This document shows, in pieces, positions 1 through 8,286 of a stretch of 22,429 nucleotides of DNA. Under the pieces are notes generated by a model. The model searched no databases. It had not been told where the DNA came from and saw only the letters and a program-made list of their open reading frames with translations. Both the position numbers and the translations under genes were made by a program. The stretch covers positions 1-22,429 of the forward strand of contig CAZKHZ010000039.1 in the NCBI GenBank assembly GCA_964552715.1, given 5' to 3'. The first letter of the stretch is position 1. Every line of letters starts with the position of its first letter. Origin of the DNA: UBA7692 sp964552715 (GTDB lineage: Bacteria; Bacteroidota; Bacteroidia; Chitinophagales; LD1).

Positions 1-378
1 CTTTGAGAGGCGCACTTCAATGTATCGCGGGGCAGCGGCAGAGTCACCCGTGCGTATGTCGCCCCAGTTTCCCTGAATGTCAAAAAGCAATTCCTTTTGC
101 CCCATGTTTACAAGGGCTTCGCCTATGCTGGCATCGCCATGCGGATGGTATTGCATGGTTTGCCCGATAACGTTGGCTACTTTATTAAATCGCCCGTCAT
201 CCATTTCATTTAAGGCATGAAGAATTCTGCGCTGCACGGGCTTTAAGCCATCTTCAATGGCAGGCACAGCGCGCTCCAAAATCACATAACTTGCATAGTC
301 CAAAAACCAGTTTTTGAACATGCCATCTATGTGAACAGCTCCTTCTGCCTGCGGTTGATTTTCTAACTCGTCACTCAT
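1..378 (-). CDS. parC: DNA topoisomerase IV subunit A, N-terminal part (partial)
   Basis: The minus-strand frame opens with ATG at 376-378 (MSDELENQPQ) and runs 126 codons to the left edge, so the gene is cut off. ParC/GyrA subunits cut and rejoin DNA; topoisomerase IV unlinks daughter chromosomes. The visible part is the start of the breakage-reunion domain: LDYASYVILERAVP (about 27-39), GLKPVQRRILHAL (44-56), then YHPHGDASIGEALVNMGQ (77-94). AAAPRYIEVRLSK follows, with the expected DNA-linking tyrosine at Y119, seven codons from the edge. The quinolone-pocket serine of E. coli ParC (S80) aligns with A83, followed by S84, and E87 matches E84. I recall HGDASIG as typical of Bacteroidota ParC rather than GyrA, so the ParC call is favoured; a GyrA-like paralogue is less likely. 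The gene is co-oriented with lptD, 153 bases downstream of it. Confidence 0.88.
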   Translation of the reverse strand, partial: MSDELENQPQAEGAVHIDGMFKNWFLDYASYVILERAVPAIEDGLKPVQRRILHALNEMDDGRFNKVANVIGQTMQYHPHGDASIGEALVNMGQKELLFDIQGNWGDIRTGDSAAAPRYIEVRLSK

Positions 379-531
379 TTATTACGCACTTTTTCGGGTG
401 GCAAAGAATACACATAAGTTTTAGCGAAACCGATTTTGATTGCACAGTTTGTGTAAATCTTGCCACAAGCGAATATGGGGGTGGACACCTTTCTGTTAAT
501 AGGAGGGAGGTTACAATTCTATCTATTCCCA
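379..531. other. lptD-parC intergenic spacer
   Basis: This 153-base gap lies between two minus-strand genes. On the minus strand it contains TATTCTTTG (410-402), which resembles a Bacteroidota -7 element but has three rather than two bases between TA and TTTG. No good hairpin with a T-run was found after lptD. Nothing else in it can be supported. Confidence 0.4.
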
Positions 532-3243
532 CTAAAACCCTCCCTGCAAGAAGGTTCTTCTGCGGGTAAGTTTCAAATCTTGCAGCACGCTTGATTTTAC
601 TTTTAGCTCTATAAGAAACTGTTGATACTGCACAGGGAAAGCCGTCCAATTAAAGCTCAACTCCCAGCAATGCAGATCGCGGATAACCGTCAGGTTGGTG
701 AGCGAAGGCAGCTTTTGCACAAAATCAAAACCAGTGTTTAAGGCAAACTTCCAGTTTGGGGTAAGGTTAAAATCGCCCTGCACGCGCAACGATTGAGTGG
801 TTACAATCGTGTCGGGATTATCAAAATTTCCGCGCGAAACATCGAAGTTGTAAGCTAGGTTTAGCGTCCACGGAATATTAAAATCATAATAATCATCGGG
901 GTTCAGCGACACATAATCGCTCATCATGCGCGGAGGTGGTGGAGTGCTTACGCCACCCGATTTTGATTTGCCCTGAAAGGTAGCATTCAAAGCAAAGTTG
1001 GCGGAGGCAAAGCGCAGCAACTGTCCAGTTTTGGTGTAATAAAAAGTATTGATTTTTTGGTTGTTGGAATCGGTAGCGTAAGGGTCGAGAGCAAAGCGGA
1101 AGTTCAAAGTAAGGTTATTGAGAATACGAGAGTTGCCTTCAAATATAAAGGGCTGCAAGCGCAACGAATCGGCTAGAAAATTGTAACCGCCACTGATGTT
1201 GAATCGCTCTAACACACCAAGATATTGCGTGTTGGTGGCGGTATCTTTTTTAGAAAAAGCTTTTACGTCAAAGTTATTGTTCAAGGCAAAACTCAAAGTG
1301 CCCACCTGCCCCTGCCCGGGCACGCCATACACGCTTTGCACCATTTCGTAGGGCGAGTAGCGCGTGGTTGCCCCTTCATTATTGGATGATTTCACATCCT
1401 TGTAATACTTCCATCGGCTGCTACCAAAATCTGGGCGATAGTTGAAGGAAACAATGGGTGTAAAAATATGTCGGATAGCTTTTAGGTATTTGCCCTTAAA
1501 GTTGAAAACACCTGTAATTTTGGTGCTTAAACTTCCGCTGACACCAAAGTCGCGCACACCATAGAACCCGTAACTTGTATCGCGAATAAAGCCTCCATTA
1601 AACGTGTCCACTCTATTAGTGGTGGGATTGAACGCATACACCGTATCGGGATTCCAACTTCTATTTTCTTTTTGAAAATACCAACGCTCTTGATAATTAA
1701 ATGAAGGATTGAAGTTGAAATATTTTAGGAAGGTAATGGGCGCATCTACTTGAAAGGTTTGGTTTATACCATACTTCAAATCTTTGGTAATGGTTTGCCT
1801 GCGCAGAAAAAGCGAATCGTAGGTAGAAACAAAACTTTTTGCTTCAAAGCCATAAGTGAAGCCGATGTTTTCGTACCACTTGGGCACACCTGTTGATACC
1901 TTTGATTTAAAAGGATTAATACGCGAAAGGTTCAAACGAAAAACAGGCAGCGTAATATTCAACCTTTTGGTTAAAAGATTTTGATCGTGGTTAAAGTTGA
2001 GCGAAAGCGAAACAGGCTTGCCAGGAAATACCCTTGAATAAGCCACAGCCGAGGTAAACTGCGTTTGCAACAGGCGCGAATCCGTTACCCGCGAATCAGA
2101 ATAGAAACTGTTCGACTGTGCATTGATGTTGATAGAAAAGTTAGAGTTGGGAATGCTCTTAGGGTCTTGCGTATGGCTCCATTGAAAAGCAAAAGAGTTG
2201 TTGGCTTTAGCACCGGGCAGGTCGGCATCTTGCGGTTGGGTGCGGAAATAAGTGATGGCAAATGCACCATTCACTTTATAGTTGACTTTGTATTGCGAGC
2301 CCACGCTAACACCAAAAGTGCCATTGGTAAAAACATCGCCCGTAAACTTGAGGTTAAAGTAATCGTTTACCGCCCAAAAATATCCGCCTTCGCGCAAGAA
2401 GAAACCATAGGCAGCATCGTTGCCCGGCTTAGGAATAATCAAGCCAGAACGCTTGCCCTGCTTTGCCGGAAAAATTCCAAAAGGGATAAACAAAGGCGTT
2501 GGTGCACCGCCAATCACCAGATTTGCGGGACCCGTAACCAATACTTTATTCGGCACCACTTTCACTTTTTTCGATTGAAAATAATAGTGCGGATGATCGA
2601 GGTTGCAGGTGGTGTATTTGGCGCGCAGGCTATACCACTCGTCATATTCGTTGCGCTTCACGGCATCGCTGTGGATGTAGGCTTCGCCCTCTTGGGTTAC
2701 CACATCAAATATTTTGCCGCGCTTGGTTTTAAAGTTATAAGCCATGCGCCCTGCGCGATAATCTTTGCCCGATTCGGTGAACACCGGCTTGCCTTCCACT
2801 TCGCCCGAAGAATCATTTCGCATGCCGCCTGCTGCAAGCGTAAAGGTTGTCCAGTCAAATTCCACCGAGTCGGCATTCATTTGCATGGCTTCGTATTTAA
2901 GGTCGGCTTTGTTGTACAAATACATTTTGCGCGTGTCCAAATCATACACTATCGAATCATCTGCCGAATAGATGATGGGCGTTTTTATTTCGCTTTCGGC
3001 AAACTGCGCATTAACCGTGTCCACCTTTTGCCCAAGCGAATCAGTGGTTACATTTAAGGAGTCTTTTGTTAGAGTTAAAGAATCATTTGTTACAGCGCGC
3101 ACGATTTTTATTGAACCATCGGCAGTTGTATCCACCCCCCGCGGCAAGCCAATCGTGTCAACCCCTAAACGTTCTTTATTTTGTGCGTTTGTATTGGTCG
3201 AAAACAATAAAATAGACATTGCCACACCGATAGTGAGATACAA
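532..3243 (-). CDS. lptD: LPS-assembly outer membrane protein LptD
   Basis: LptD is the outer-membrane barrel that, with a lipoprotein plug (LptE), inserts lipopolysaccharide into the outer leaflet. About 903 residues are open. There is an N-terminal hydrophobic signal segment ending TNTNAQ and a Thr/Asp/Ser-rich stretch (about 25-80). An OstA/LptA-like periplasmic region follows (about 90-230; IIYSADDSIVYDLDTRKMYL, later YTTCNLDHPHYYFQSKKVKV). A long region of alternating aromatic barrel strands then ends in a C-terminal phenylalanine (LQGGF), as in outer-membrane proteins. PLFIPFGIFPAKQGKRSGLI (about 251-270) is the usual family motif at the domain junction. The start is uncertain: TTG at 3243 is the outermost near-standard codon, with in-frame GTG at 3225 and ATG at 3219. 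The frame stays open to a stop at 3316-3318 and encodes a basic stretch, so translation may begin further upstream. It is divergent from the amidase gene, consistent with an envelope-biogenesis neighbourhood. Confidence 0.9.
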   Translation of the reverse strand: MYLTIGVAMSILLFSTNTNAQNKERLGVDTIGLPRGVDTTADGSIKIVRAVTNDSLTLTKDSLNVTTDSLGQKVDTVNAQFAESEIKTPIIYSADDSIVYDLDTRKMYLYNKADLKYEAMQMNADSVEFDWTTFTLAAGGMRNDSSGEVEGKPVFTESGKDYRAGRMAYNFKTKRGKIFDVVTQEGEAYIHSDAVKRNEYDEWYSLRAKYTTCNLDHPHYYFQSKKVKVVPNKVLVTGPANLVIGGAPTPLFIPFGIFPAKQGKRSGLIIPKPGNDAAYGFFLREGGYFWAVNDYFNLKFTGDVFTNGTFGVSVGSQYKVNYKVNGAFAITYFRTQPQDADLPGAKANNSFAFQWSHTQDPKSIPNSNFSININAQSNSFYSDSRVTDSRLLQTQFTSAVAYSRVFPGKPVSLSLNFNHDQNLLTKRLNITLPVFRLNLSRINPFKSKVSTGVPKWYENIGFTYGFEAKSFVSTYDSLFLRRQTITKDLKYGINQTFQVDAPITFLKYFNFNPSFNYQERWYFQKENRSWNPDTVYAFNPTTNRVDTFNGGFIRDTSYGFYGVRDFGVSGSLSTKITGVFNFKGKYLKAIRHIFTPIVSFNYRPDFGSSRWKYYKDVKSSNNEGATTRYSPYEMVQSVYGVPGQGQVGTLSFALNNNFDVKAFSKKDTATNTQYLGVLERFNISGGYNFLADSLRLQPFIFEGNSRILNNLTLNFRFALDPYATDSNNQKINTFYYTKTGQLLRFASANFALNATFQGKSKSGGVSTPPPPRMMSDYVSLNPDDYYDFNIPWTLNLAYNFDVSRGNFDNPDTIVTTQSLRVQGDFNLTPNWKFALNTGFDFVQKLPSLTNLTVIRDLHCWELSFNWTAFPVQYQQFLIELKVKSSVLQDLKLTRRRTFLQGGF

Positions 3244-3268
3244 ACGTTTTATGTTTAAGCGATAAGTA

Positions 3269-3276
3269 TATTTTTG
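3269..3276 (+). promoter_or_regulatory. Candidate -7 element for the amidase gene
   Basis: TATTTTTG matches TAnnTTTG exactly and lies about 57 bases before the GTG start at 3334. No convincing -33 TTG is seen. It sits in the short divergent lptD-amidase spacer, so the two promoters would interleave. Confidence 0.3.
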
Positions 3277-3310
3277 AAGTCGCTTGATGAGAATTTGTTT
3301 AATGAGGCGC

Positions 3311-3318
3311 CAAAACTA
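3311..3318 (-). promoter_or_regulatory. Candidate -7 element for lptD
   Basis: On the minus strand this reads TAGTTTTG, an exact match to the Bacteroidota sigma-A consensus TAnnTTTG. Transcription would begin near 3304. No TTG at the expected -33 distance was found, so the call rests on the -7 match and position. Confidence 0.33.
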
Positions 3319-3333
3319 AGAATTCAATAAAAC

Positions 3334-4773
3334 GTGCGGTATATAGTTATATTATCTTTGTTGTTGATTGCTGCAAATCTGTCTGCTTTTGCACCGCCTA
3401 CTTTTGCCGTAAAAACGGTGGTAATAGATGCCGGACACGGAGGCAAAGACCCAGGTGCTATCGGAGCCAATAAAACACAGGAAAAGAACGTAGCATTGGC
3501 TGTGTCGTTAGCTTTGGGCAAAAAAATTAATGATGCTTATCCCGAAGTAAGGGTGCTTTACACCCGCAGCACCGATGTGTTTATTCCGCTGGTGGACCGC
3601 GCCAATTTTGCCAACAAAAATAAAGCTGATTTATTTATTTCCATTCACTGCAATGCTGCCGAAAATCGCTCGGTGAAGGGCAGCAGCACCTACGTTTTGG
3701 GTTTGCACAAGTCGCAGGACAACTTGGATGTTGCCAAGCGCGAGAACGCAGTAATTGAGTTGGAAGATAACGTAGATAAGAACTACGACTTCAACCCCAA
3801 CAGTACTGAAGGGCACATTATTATGAGCATGAAGCAAAATGCTTTTTTGGAACAAAGTATTGATGTGGCAGCCCGCATTGAAGCCGAGCTGACGGGGCGC
3901 AAAGAAACCAGCGGCAGCCGAGGGGTGAAGCAGGCGGGATTCTTTGTTTTATATAAAACTTCCATGCCCTCGCTGCTAGCTGAGATTGGTTTTATTTCAA
4001 ACCCTACCGAAGAAATGTATCTGGCAAGTAAAGAAGGGCAAGACGAGATTGCCGTTGGTTTGTTTGATGCGTTTACCGGCTACAAGCAACACATTGAAAG
4101 AGCCGGAAAGCCACTTGCAAGCGCAGCAAAAGACACAGCAAGTTCGCAGGTGATAGAAAAAAATAATCCGCCTAAAATTGCTACCCCAGTGGTGGAGACC
4201 GAAAAAGTGGTGGTGCAGAAAACGGAGCCCGCAAAAAAAACTGCTGTAAAAGAAACGCCTAAGCCAGCCGAGGTGAAGCCCGAGCCTAAACCTGTGGCGG
4301 TGAAAGAAGAACCTGTAAAGAAGGAAGAGCCCAAGCCCCTGCCAACAAAACCCGAGCCTGTAAAAAAAGAAGAGTCCAAGCCTGTGGCAGCGAAGGAAGA
4401 ACCCGTGAAAAATGAAACTCCTCAGCAGGAACCTGTAAAAACAGAGGTGTTGGTGGTTAAAGAAACACCTAAAACTGCTGTGCTTGAAAAGAAAGAACCA
4501 GCCGCATCGGGCTTAGTATTTAAGTTACAAATGTTTGCCTCTGCCAAGGGTTTGAAATGGTATCCGCAGTTGACCGAAGCATTTGGCAGGATAGATGTGG
4601 AAACGCTTCCAAATGGCATAAACAGATTTATGACAGGCAACTTTGCCACCTACGAAGAAGCCGAAAAACTAAAGCCTAAGGCAACCGAAAACGGCTACAC
4701 CGATGCCTTTGTAATTGCCTACCGCAATGGCGAGCGATTGGATATTGCCGCTACCCGCGCATTGAAAAAATAG
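3334..4773 (+). CDS. N-acetylmuramoyl-L-alanine amidase (Amidase_3) with SPOR-like tail
   Basis: This is a zinc amidase that cleaves the bond between N-acetylmuramic acid and the stem peptide in peptidoglycan, usually during cell separation. It has a signal peptide (about 1-20, MRYIVILSLLLIAANLSAFA). The Amidase_3 domain spans about 27-250: IDAGHGGKDPGAIG with H35, QEKNVALAV with E50, LFISIHCNAA with H105 and SLLAEIGFISNP with E217. These are the expected zinc ligands and catalytic glutamate. Residues about 252-392 form a low-complexity Lys/Pro/Glu/Val linker of degenerate EEPVKKEEPKP-type repeats. From G393 a SPOR-like domain follows (FKLQMFASA, then GINRFMTGNFATYEEAEKLK), which in this family binds denuded septal glycan. 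GTG at 3334 is the start because an in-frame TAA lies two codons upstream. No direct partner gene is adjacent. Confidence 0.92.
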   Translation: MRYIVILSLLLIAANLSAFAPPTFAVKTVVIDAGHGGKDPGAIGANKTQEKNVALAVSLALGKKINDAYPEVRVLYTRSTDVFIPLVDRANFANKNKADLFISIHCNAAENRSVKGSSTYVLGLHKSQDNLDVAKRENAVIELEDNVDKNYDFNPNSTEGHIIMSMKQNAFLEQSIDVAARIEAELTGRKETSGSRGVKQAGFFVLYKTSMPSLLAEIGFISNPTEEMYLASKEGQDEIAVGLFDAFTGYKQHIERAGKPLASAAKDTASSQVIEKNNPPKIATPVVETEKVVVQKTEPAKKTAVKETPKPAEVKPEPKPVAVKEEPVKKEEPKPLPTKPEPVKKEESKPVAAKEEPVKNETPQQEPVKTEVLVVKETPKTAVLEKKEPAASGLVFKLQMFASAKGLKWYPQLTEAFGRIDVETLPNGINRFMTGNFATYEEAEKLKPKATENGYTDAFVIAYRNGERLDIAATRALKK

Positions 4774-4836
4774 CACCGCGCAACAGTTTTATCAGTAAAA
4801 AGCAAGTCGCGAGGAACAGGTGTTAATGAGTAAAAG

Positions 4837-5490
4837 CTATGTTCTGTAAACTGGCTCGCTATAAGCCAAATCTGCAAATTGCTTTGTTTGAAACTTTATA
4901 AGTGCAAGATGCATCAAATGCTTAGAGCCAATAACATTTTCACCCAAGATTTGAAGTTGCGATTGGAATGCTTCAAACTTAAACGCACCTGTGCCTGCAA
5001 CAACTACATTCAGTTTGTTTTCGGTAAGGTGTTGCATTATTTCATCCACACTATTGCATTGGGTTTTATTCAATTCGCTTAGGGAACTATCAAAAACATT
5101 CCAATAAACATCATTCCTTCTTGCATCTAAAACAGGAACAAAAAGAATTCTTTCATCCTTTACAATTACTTGCATTCCGGCAGCCATTGCCTGTAAGGTA
5201 TTGATTAATATAAGCGGAAGGTTGGCAGCATAACAAATGCCTTTTGCAGTAGAAAGTCCTATACGTAAGCCAGTGTAAGAACCAGGACCTTCACTCACTG
5301 CAATTGCATTCAAGTGTGAAATGGATAAATTATTTTCGGCAAGCAATTGCTGAATCATCGGTGCCAACATGCGTGCATGGCTATTTACAGTTTCAGCCTC
5401 TTTAGATGCAATTAAAATATTTCCATGTGCAATGCTTACCGAACAAATCGGTGTGGCGGTTTCTATATGAAGTATTAAGGGATTATCCAT
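4837..5490 (-). CDS. tsaB: tRNA threonylcarbamoyladenosine biosynthesis protein TsaB
   Basis: TsaB is the non-catalytic, ASKHA-fold partner of TsaD in the complex that adds threonylcarbamoyl to A37 of tRNAs reading ANN codons. The 217 residues are close to family length. The N-terminal LILHIETATPICSVSIAHG is the first ASKHA phosphate-type strand. NSHARMLAPMIQQLL (36-50) and AVSEGPGSYTGLRIGLSTAKG (64-84) are hallmark TsaB/YeaZ segments. It ends in the usual short tail (EPVYRT). It begins 21 bases after the upstream DUF4412-like gene on the same strand, so the two are probably co-transcribed. It converges with the amidase gene across a 63-base gap with no obvious terminator. Confidence 0.93.
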   Translation of the reverse strand: MDNPLILHIETATPICSVSIAHGNILIASKEAETVNSHARMLAPMIQQLLAENNLSISHLNAIAVSEGPGSYTGLRIGLSTAKGICYAANLPLILINTLQAMAAGMQVIVKDERILFVPVLDARRNDVYWNVFDSSLSELNKTQCNSVDEIMQHLTENKLNVVVAGTGAFKFEAFQSQLQILGENVIGSKHLMHLALIKFQTKQFADLAYSEPVYRT

Positions 5491-5511
5491 TTATCTGCAA
5501 AACAGCGGAAA

Positions 5512-6276
5512 CTATTTAGGCTCAACTTGCATTTGCTTCATCAGTTCTTCTAAGGCTTTGCGCTGCTCCTCGGGCGACATGTTTTGAATATCTTTCATTT
5601 TTGAAATATCAATAGAACCTGACAAACCCGGATACATTCCGCCTTTCTCATAGCCACTAAGGCTAAACAAGCCTTTTTCTAAAGTTTTTTTCTCCGCTTT
5701 CAGTAAATCAATTTGAAAACTTTGTGTTCCCTTACCTGACAATACACGCACCGGAAAACCACCTGCACCTTTAGCTTCAAGGGCTTTATTCAAATTGTCT
5801 TTACCTGTGTATTGGGTTTTAATTTTTGTAAAATCTGAATAGCCCGTCACATCGGTACTCGTCCACATATCCTGCAACTCTTTGCCGCCTTTAATTTTCA
5901 CTTTTACATGCGTGGCATTGAATCCATTCACTTTCTCTTTGCCAATCACCGTAATTTCATAATCGCTTTGTTTATAGTCTGTCCATTCATCACTATTGTC
6001 GGTGATAATTTCTGTATAGGTTTTTGAAGTTGAGTTCAACATGTAAATTTTAGTAGGCTCCTTGCTGAGGAATAAAGCTGCCATTCCTTTGGGCATAAAA
6101 CTTGCCATTTTGCCTCCTGTAAAATTCATTTCGCTGCGGCTGTTACCATCTTGTGCATACACTTTCATGTTACCCAACAGACCTTCGGTTTGGCTGCTTA
6201 ATTTGAACTCCATAAAATATCCCTGCCCAAAAGCAATAGTGGAGATGAATGTTGTAAGTAGAAAAAGATACTTCAT
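5512..6276 (-). CDS. Secreted DUF4412-type protein
   Basis: The 254-residue product starts MKYLFLLTTFISTIAFGQG, a standard signal peptide, so it should be periplasmic or outer-membrane associated. After that it is a beta-rich sequence with YFMEFKLSSQ, NSRSEMNFTGG, KIYMLNSTSKTYTEI, a central ITVIGKEKVNGFNATHVKVK and DMWTSTDVTGYSDF. This layout (exported, residue turnover written as a salt-bridge-rich beta sheet, then WTSTDL-like motif) is what I recognise as the DUF4412 family, which has no assigned biochemical role. The C-terminal 40 residues are a Met/Glu/Lys-rich helix (MSPEEQRKALEELMKQMQ). Residue numbering and start are supported by the signal peptide directly at ATG. It is the first gene of a likely two-gene unit with tsaB; no functional link is evident. 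Confidence 0.75.
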   Translation of the reverse strand: MKYLFLLTTFISTIAFGQGYFMEFKLSSQTEGLLGNMKVYAQDGNSRSEMNFTGGKMASFMPKGMAALFLSKEPTKIYMLNSTSKTYTEIITDNSDEWTDYKQSDYEITVIGKEKVNGFNATHVKVKIKGGKELQDMWTSTDVTGYSDFTKIKTQYTGKDNLNKALEAKGAGGFPVRVLSGKGTQSFQIDLLKAEKKTLEKGLFSLSGYEKGGMYPGLSGSIDISKMKDIQNMSPEEQRKALEELMKQMQVEPK

Positions 6277-6298
6277 AAACCTATAATTAGGTCACGAA

Positions 6299-6306
6299 TA
6301 AAACTA
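6299..6306 (-). promoter_or_regulatory. Weak -7-like element before the DUF4412-type gene
   Basis: The minus strand reads TAGTTTTA, one mismatch from TAnnTTTG, 22 bases before the ATG. The same CTTAGTTTT string precedes the lptD frame. No -33 element was seen. Confidence 0.22.
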
Positions 6307-6325
6307 AGCATTTGAAATTCACCAC

Positions 6326-6333
6326 TATAATTG
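6326..6333 (+). promoter_or_regulatory. Candidate -7 element for the M29 aminopeptidase gene
   Basis: TATAATTG (followed by CA) is one mismatch from TAnnTTTG and lies 19 bases before the ATG at 6353. A TTTG at 6311-6314 is too close to serve as a normal -33 box. Confidence 0.3.
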
Positions 6334-6352
6334 CAGCCTTTAATAAAATTTT

Positions 6353-7462
6353 ATGCCTGATAAAAGTATTATCGAAAAATATGCGCGCCTACTTGTAAAC
6401 TATTGTTTGGAGGTGAAACACGATGATAAAGTATATATCACTGCCTCGTATTTAGCTGAGTCTTTATTGCGCGAAGTGGTGATTGAAGTGTATAAAGCAG
6501 GTGGACATCCAGTGCTAAATATAGAACTGAATTTAGGCAATGCCACCGTGCTAAATTATGGCGATACACACCAGTTGCAATGGATAAATCCTACCAAAAA
6601 AATTGCGATGGAATCATTCGATTGCTACTTAAATATTCGTGCATCTTTTGAAAAAGGTGATGATGAAAAGGCACCGCTGAATACAGAGAAGTATCAGGTT
6701 TTTCAGGAGGCTCAACGCTCGATGAATCAATTATATTTTGAACGCACGGGCAATGGAAGTATGCGCAGATGTTTGTGTCAGTATCCCACACAAGCTGCGG
6801 CAGAAGATGCAGAAATGACTTTAGAGGAATACGAAAAATTTGTTTTTCAATCCTGCTATTTGTATGATGAAAATCCTGTAGAAAAATGGTTGGAAGTTCG
6901 TGCTACACAAAAAGCTTATGTGGAGCGATTGAACCAAGCTGATAAAATTCATTACAAGGGTCCAAATATTGATATGACTTTTTCGGTAAAAGGACGCACT
7001 TGGATAAACAGCGATGGGCGCGCCAACATGCCAAGCGGGGAGGTTTTTAGCGCACCAATTGAAGATAGTGTAAATGGGAAAGCCTATTTTTCGTACCCAA
7101 CAATTTACATGGGTAAGGATGTGGAGGGTGTTTCGCTTGAAGTAAAAGATGGTGAAGTGATAAAGTGGAGTGCCGAAAAGGGGCAAGATATTTTAGATAA
7201 AGTATTCACTGTTCCTGGAGCGCGCTATTGGGGTGAAGTTGCTGTGGGTACCAACTATAATATACAGCGCACCTCGCGCAACATTTTGTTTGATGAAAAA
7301 ATTGGTGGCAGCATTCACATGGCGGTTGGGCAATCATACAAACAATGTGGTGGCTTAAATGAAAGCACGGTGCATTGGGATATGATAACGGATATGAAAA
7401 ATGGTGGTGAAATTTGGGCAGATGGCGAGTTGATTTATCAAAATGGCAAGTTTTTAATTTGA
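6353..7462 (+). CDS. M29 family aminopeptidase
   Basis: M29 (AmpS/AmpT/PepS-like, thermophilic metalloprotease family) enzymes are cytoplasmic dimeric aminopeptidases with two metal ions. The 369-residue length is close to the usual 370-410. There is no signal peptide; the N-terminus is KYARLLVNYCLEVKHDDKVY, the typical first helix and strand. Candidate metal ligands are E230 in MPSGEVFSAP, E295 in YWGEVAVGTN, H322 in GGSIHMAVGQSY, and H341 and D343 in TVHWDMI. These occur in the order and context expected for the family (GE, E.A.GTN, H.A.G.SY, HWD). The gene stands alone on the plus strand between a divergent secreted-protein gene and ubiE, from which it is separated by 83 bases. Cleavage specificity cannot be read from sequence. 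Confidence 0.9.
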   Translation: MPDKSIIEKYARLLVNYCLEVKHDDKVYITASYLAESLLREVVIEVYKAGGHPVLNIELNLGNATVLNYGDTHQLQWINPTKKIAMESFDCYLNIRASFEKGDDEKAPLNTEKYQVFQEAQRSMNQLYFERTGNGSMRRCLCQYPTQAAAEDAEMTLEEYEKFVFQSCYLYDENPVEKWLEVRATQKAYVERLNQADKIHYKGPNIDMTFSVKGRTWINSDGRANMPSGEVFSAPIEDSVNGKAYFSYPTIYMGKDVEGVSLEVKDGEVIKWSAEKGQDILDKVFTVPGARYWGEVAVGTNYNIQRTSRNILFDEKIGGSIHMAVGQSYKQCGGLNESTVHWDMITDMKNGGEIWADGELIYQNGKFLI

Positions 7463-7527
7463 ATTTTAAATAACATCGTTTGGCAAAACCAATTCAAAAT
7501 ATTTCTGTTTAAAACTCCCTTGTCTAT

Positions 7528-7535
7528 TATCTTCG
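7528..7535 (+). promoter_or_regulatory. Candidate -7 element for ubiE
   Basis: TATCTTCG followed by CA is one mismatch from TAnnTTTG and ends 10 bases before the ATG, implying a very short leader. A TCTG at 7504-7507 is at a plausible -33 distance (20-base spacer). Confidence 0.38.
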
Positions 7536-7545
7536 CAACAACTAA

Positions 7546-8286
7546 ATGTCAGAAAAAGTTACACCATATAACGATGTCAACCGCACCAAGAAAGCGCAGG
7601 TGGAAGAAATGTTTGACAACATTGCACATCGCTATGATTTTCTGAATCGCTTATTGAGTTTAGGTATTGATAGAACTTGGCGCAAAAAGGCAATAAAATT
7701 CATTGCAGAAATCAAACCCAAAAGAATTTTAGATGTAGCCACCGGCACAGGCGATTTTGCATTTGAAGCATTATCTGTAAATCCTGAAAAAGTTATAGGT
7801 TATGACATTAGTGAAGGCATGTTGCAATATGGAAGAAAGAAAGCTAAGGAAAGCAACACTAGCCATATTGTTGACTTTGTGAAAGGCGATAGCGAAAGAA
7901 TGGAATTTGAGGATGATTCTTTTGATGCCATTACAGTTGGTTTTGGCGTGCGCAATTTTGAATACCTAGAGGAAGGCTTGAAAGAAATTTATCGCGTTTT
8001 AAAGCCTGGAGGTAGATTGGTAATTCTTGAAGTGAGCCTGCCACATAATGCTGTGGTGCGCTTTTTCTACGACATTTATTTCAGTTTTATTTTGCCAACA
8101 GTAGGCAGGATTTTTTCGCGCGATGTGCGTGCATACACCTACTTACCCGAAAGCGTTCGAGCATTTCCTCAGGGGCTTGCTTTTACACATATCTTATCTA
8201 ATGTTGGTTTCGCTAATGTTGTATGGAATCCATTAACACTGGGCACTTGCGCTATGTACACGGCTGAGAAAAATACTACTCCGTAG
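7546..8286 (+). CDS. ubiE: Demethylmenaquinone methyltransferase UbiE/MenG
   Basis: This cytoplasmic/peripheral SAM methyltransferase makes menaquinone by C-methylating demethylmenaquinone (in ubiquinone producers it also acts in that pathway; Bacteroidota normally use menaquinone). The product is 246 residues, the usual length. Visible family signatures are VEEMFDNIAHRYDFLNRLLS (21-40), the SAM motif ILDVATGTGDFAFEAL (D63 to L76), YDISEGMLQYGRKK, DAITVGFGVRNFE and YRVLKPGGRLVILEVSLP. The last two correspond to the UbiE signature regions. The 3' end overlaps the convergent secreted-protein gene by 11 bases (8276-8286). No other menaquinone gene lies nearby. Confidence 0.94.
   Translation: MSEKVTPYNDVNRTKKAQVEEMFDNIAHRYDFLNRLLSLGIDRTWRKKAIKFIAEIKPKRILDVATGTGDFAFEALSVNPEKVIGYDISEGMLQYGRKKAKESNTSHIVDFVKGDSERMEFEDDSFDAITVGFGVRNFEYLEEGLKEIYRVLKPGGRLVILEVSLPHNAVVRFFYDIYFSFILPTVGRIFSRDVRAYTYLPESVRAFPQGLAFTHILSNVGFANVVWNPLTLGTCAMYTAEKNTTP

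Noticed and set aside
487..500. Short hairpin GGTG-GA-CACC after lptD
   Set aside because: A two-base loop is too tight and no T-run follows in the direction of lptD transcription.
371..649. 92-codon minus-strand frame spanning the end of lptD and the spacer before parC
   Set aside because: It overlaps the end of lptD in another frame and shows no domain; composition is not protein-like.
2065..3057. 330-codon open frame on the plus strand opposite lptD
   Set aside because: It is antisense to a well-supported lptD, has no recognisable motifs and an odd Arg/His/Ile-rich make-up, as expected of a shadow frame.
3353..3360. TATCTTTG, a perfect -7 consensus, inside the amidase coding start
   Set aside because: It falls within the signal-peptide codons of the GTG-started frame; a start downstream would lose the charged N-terminus, so it is probably chance.
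4258..4500. Lys/Pro/Glu-rich degenerate repeats as a possible mobile or CRISPR-like repeat
   Set aside because: They are in frame within the amidase and encode a flexible linker between two domains; spacing is irregular and there are no spacers.
4774..4836. Possible terminator between the convergent amidase and tsaB genes
   Set aside because: No stable stem with a T-run on either strand could be found.
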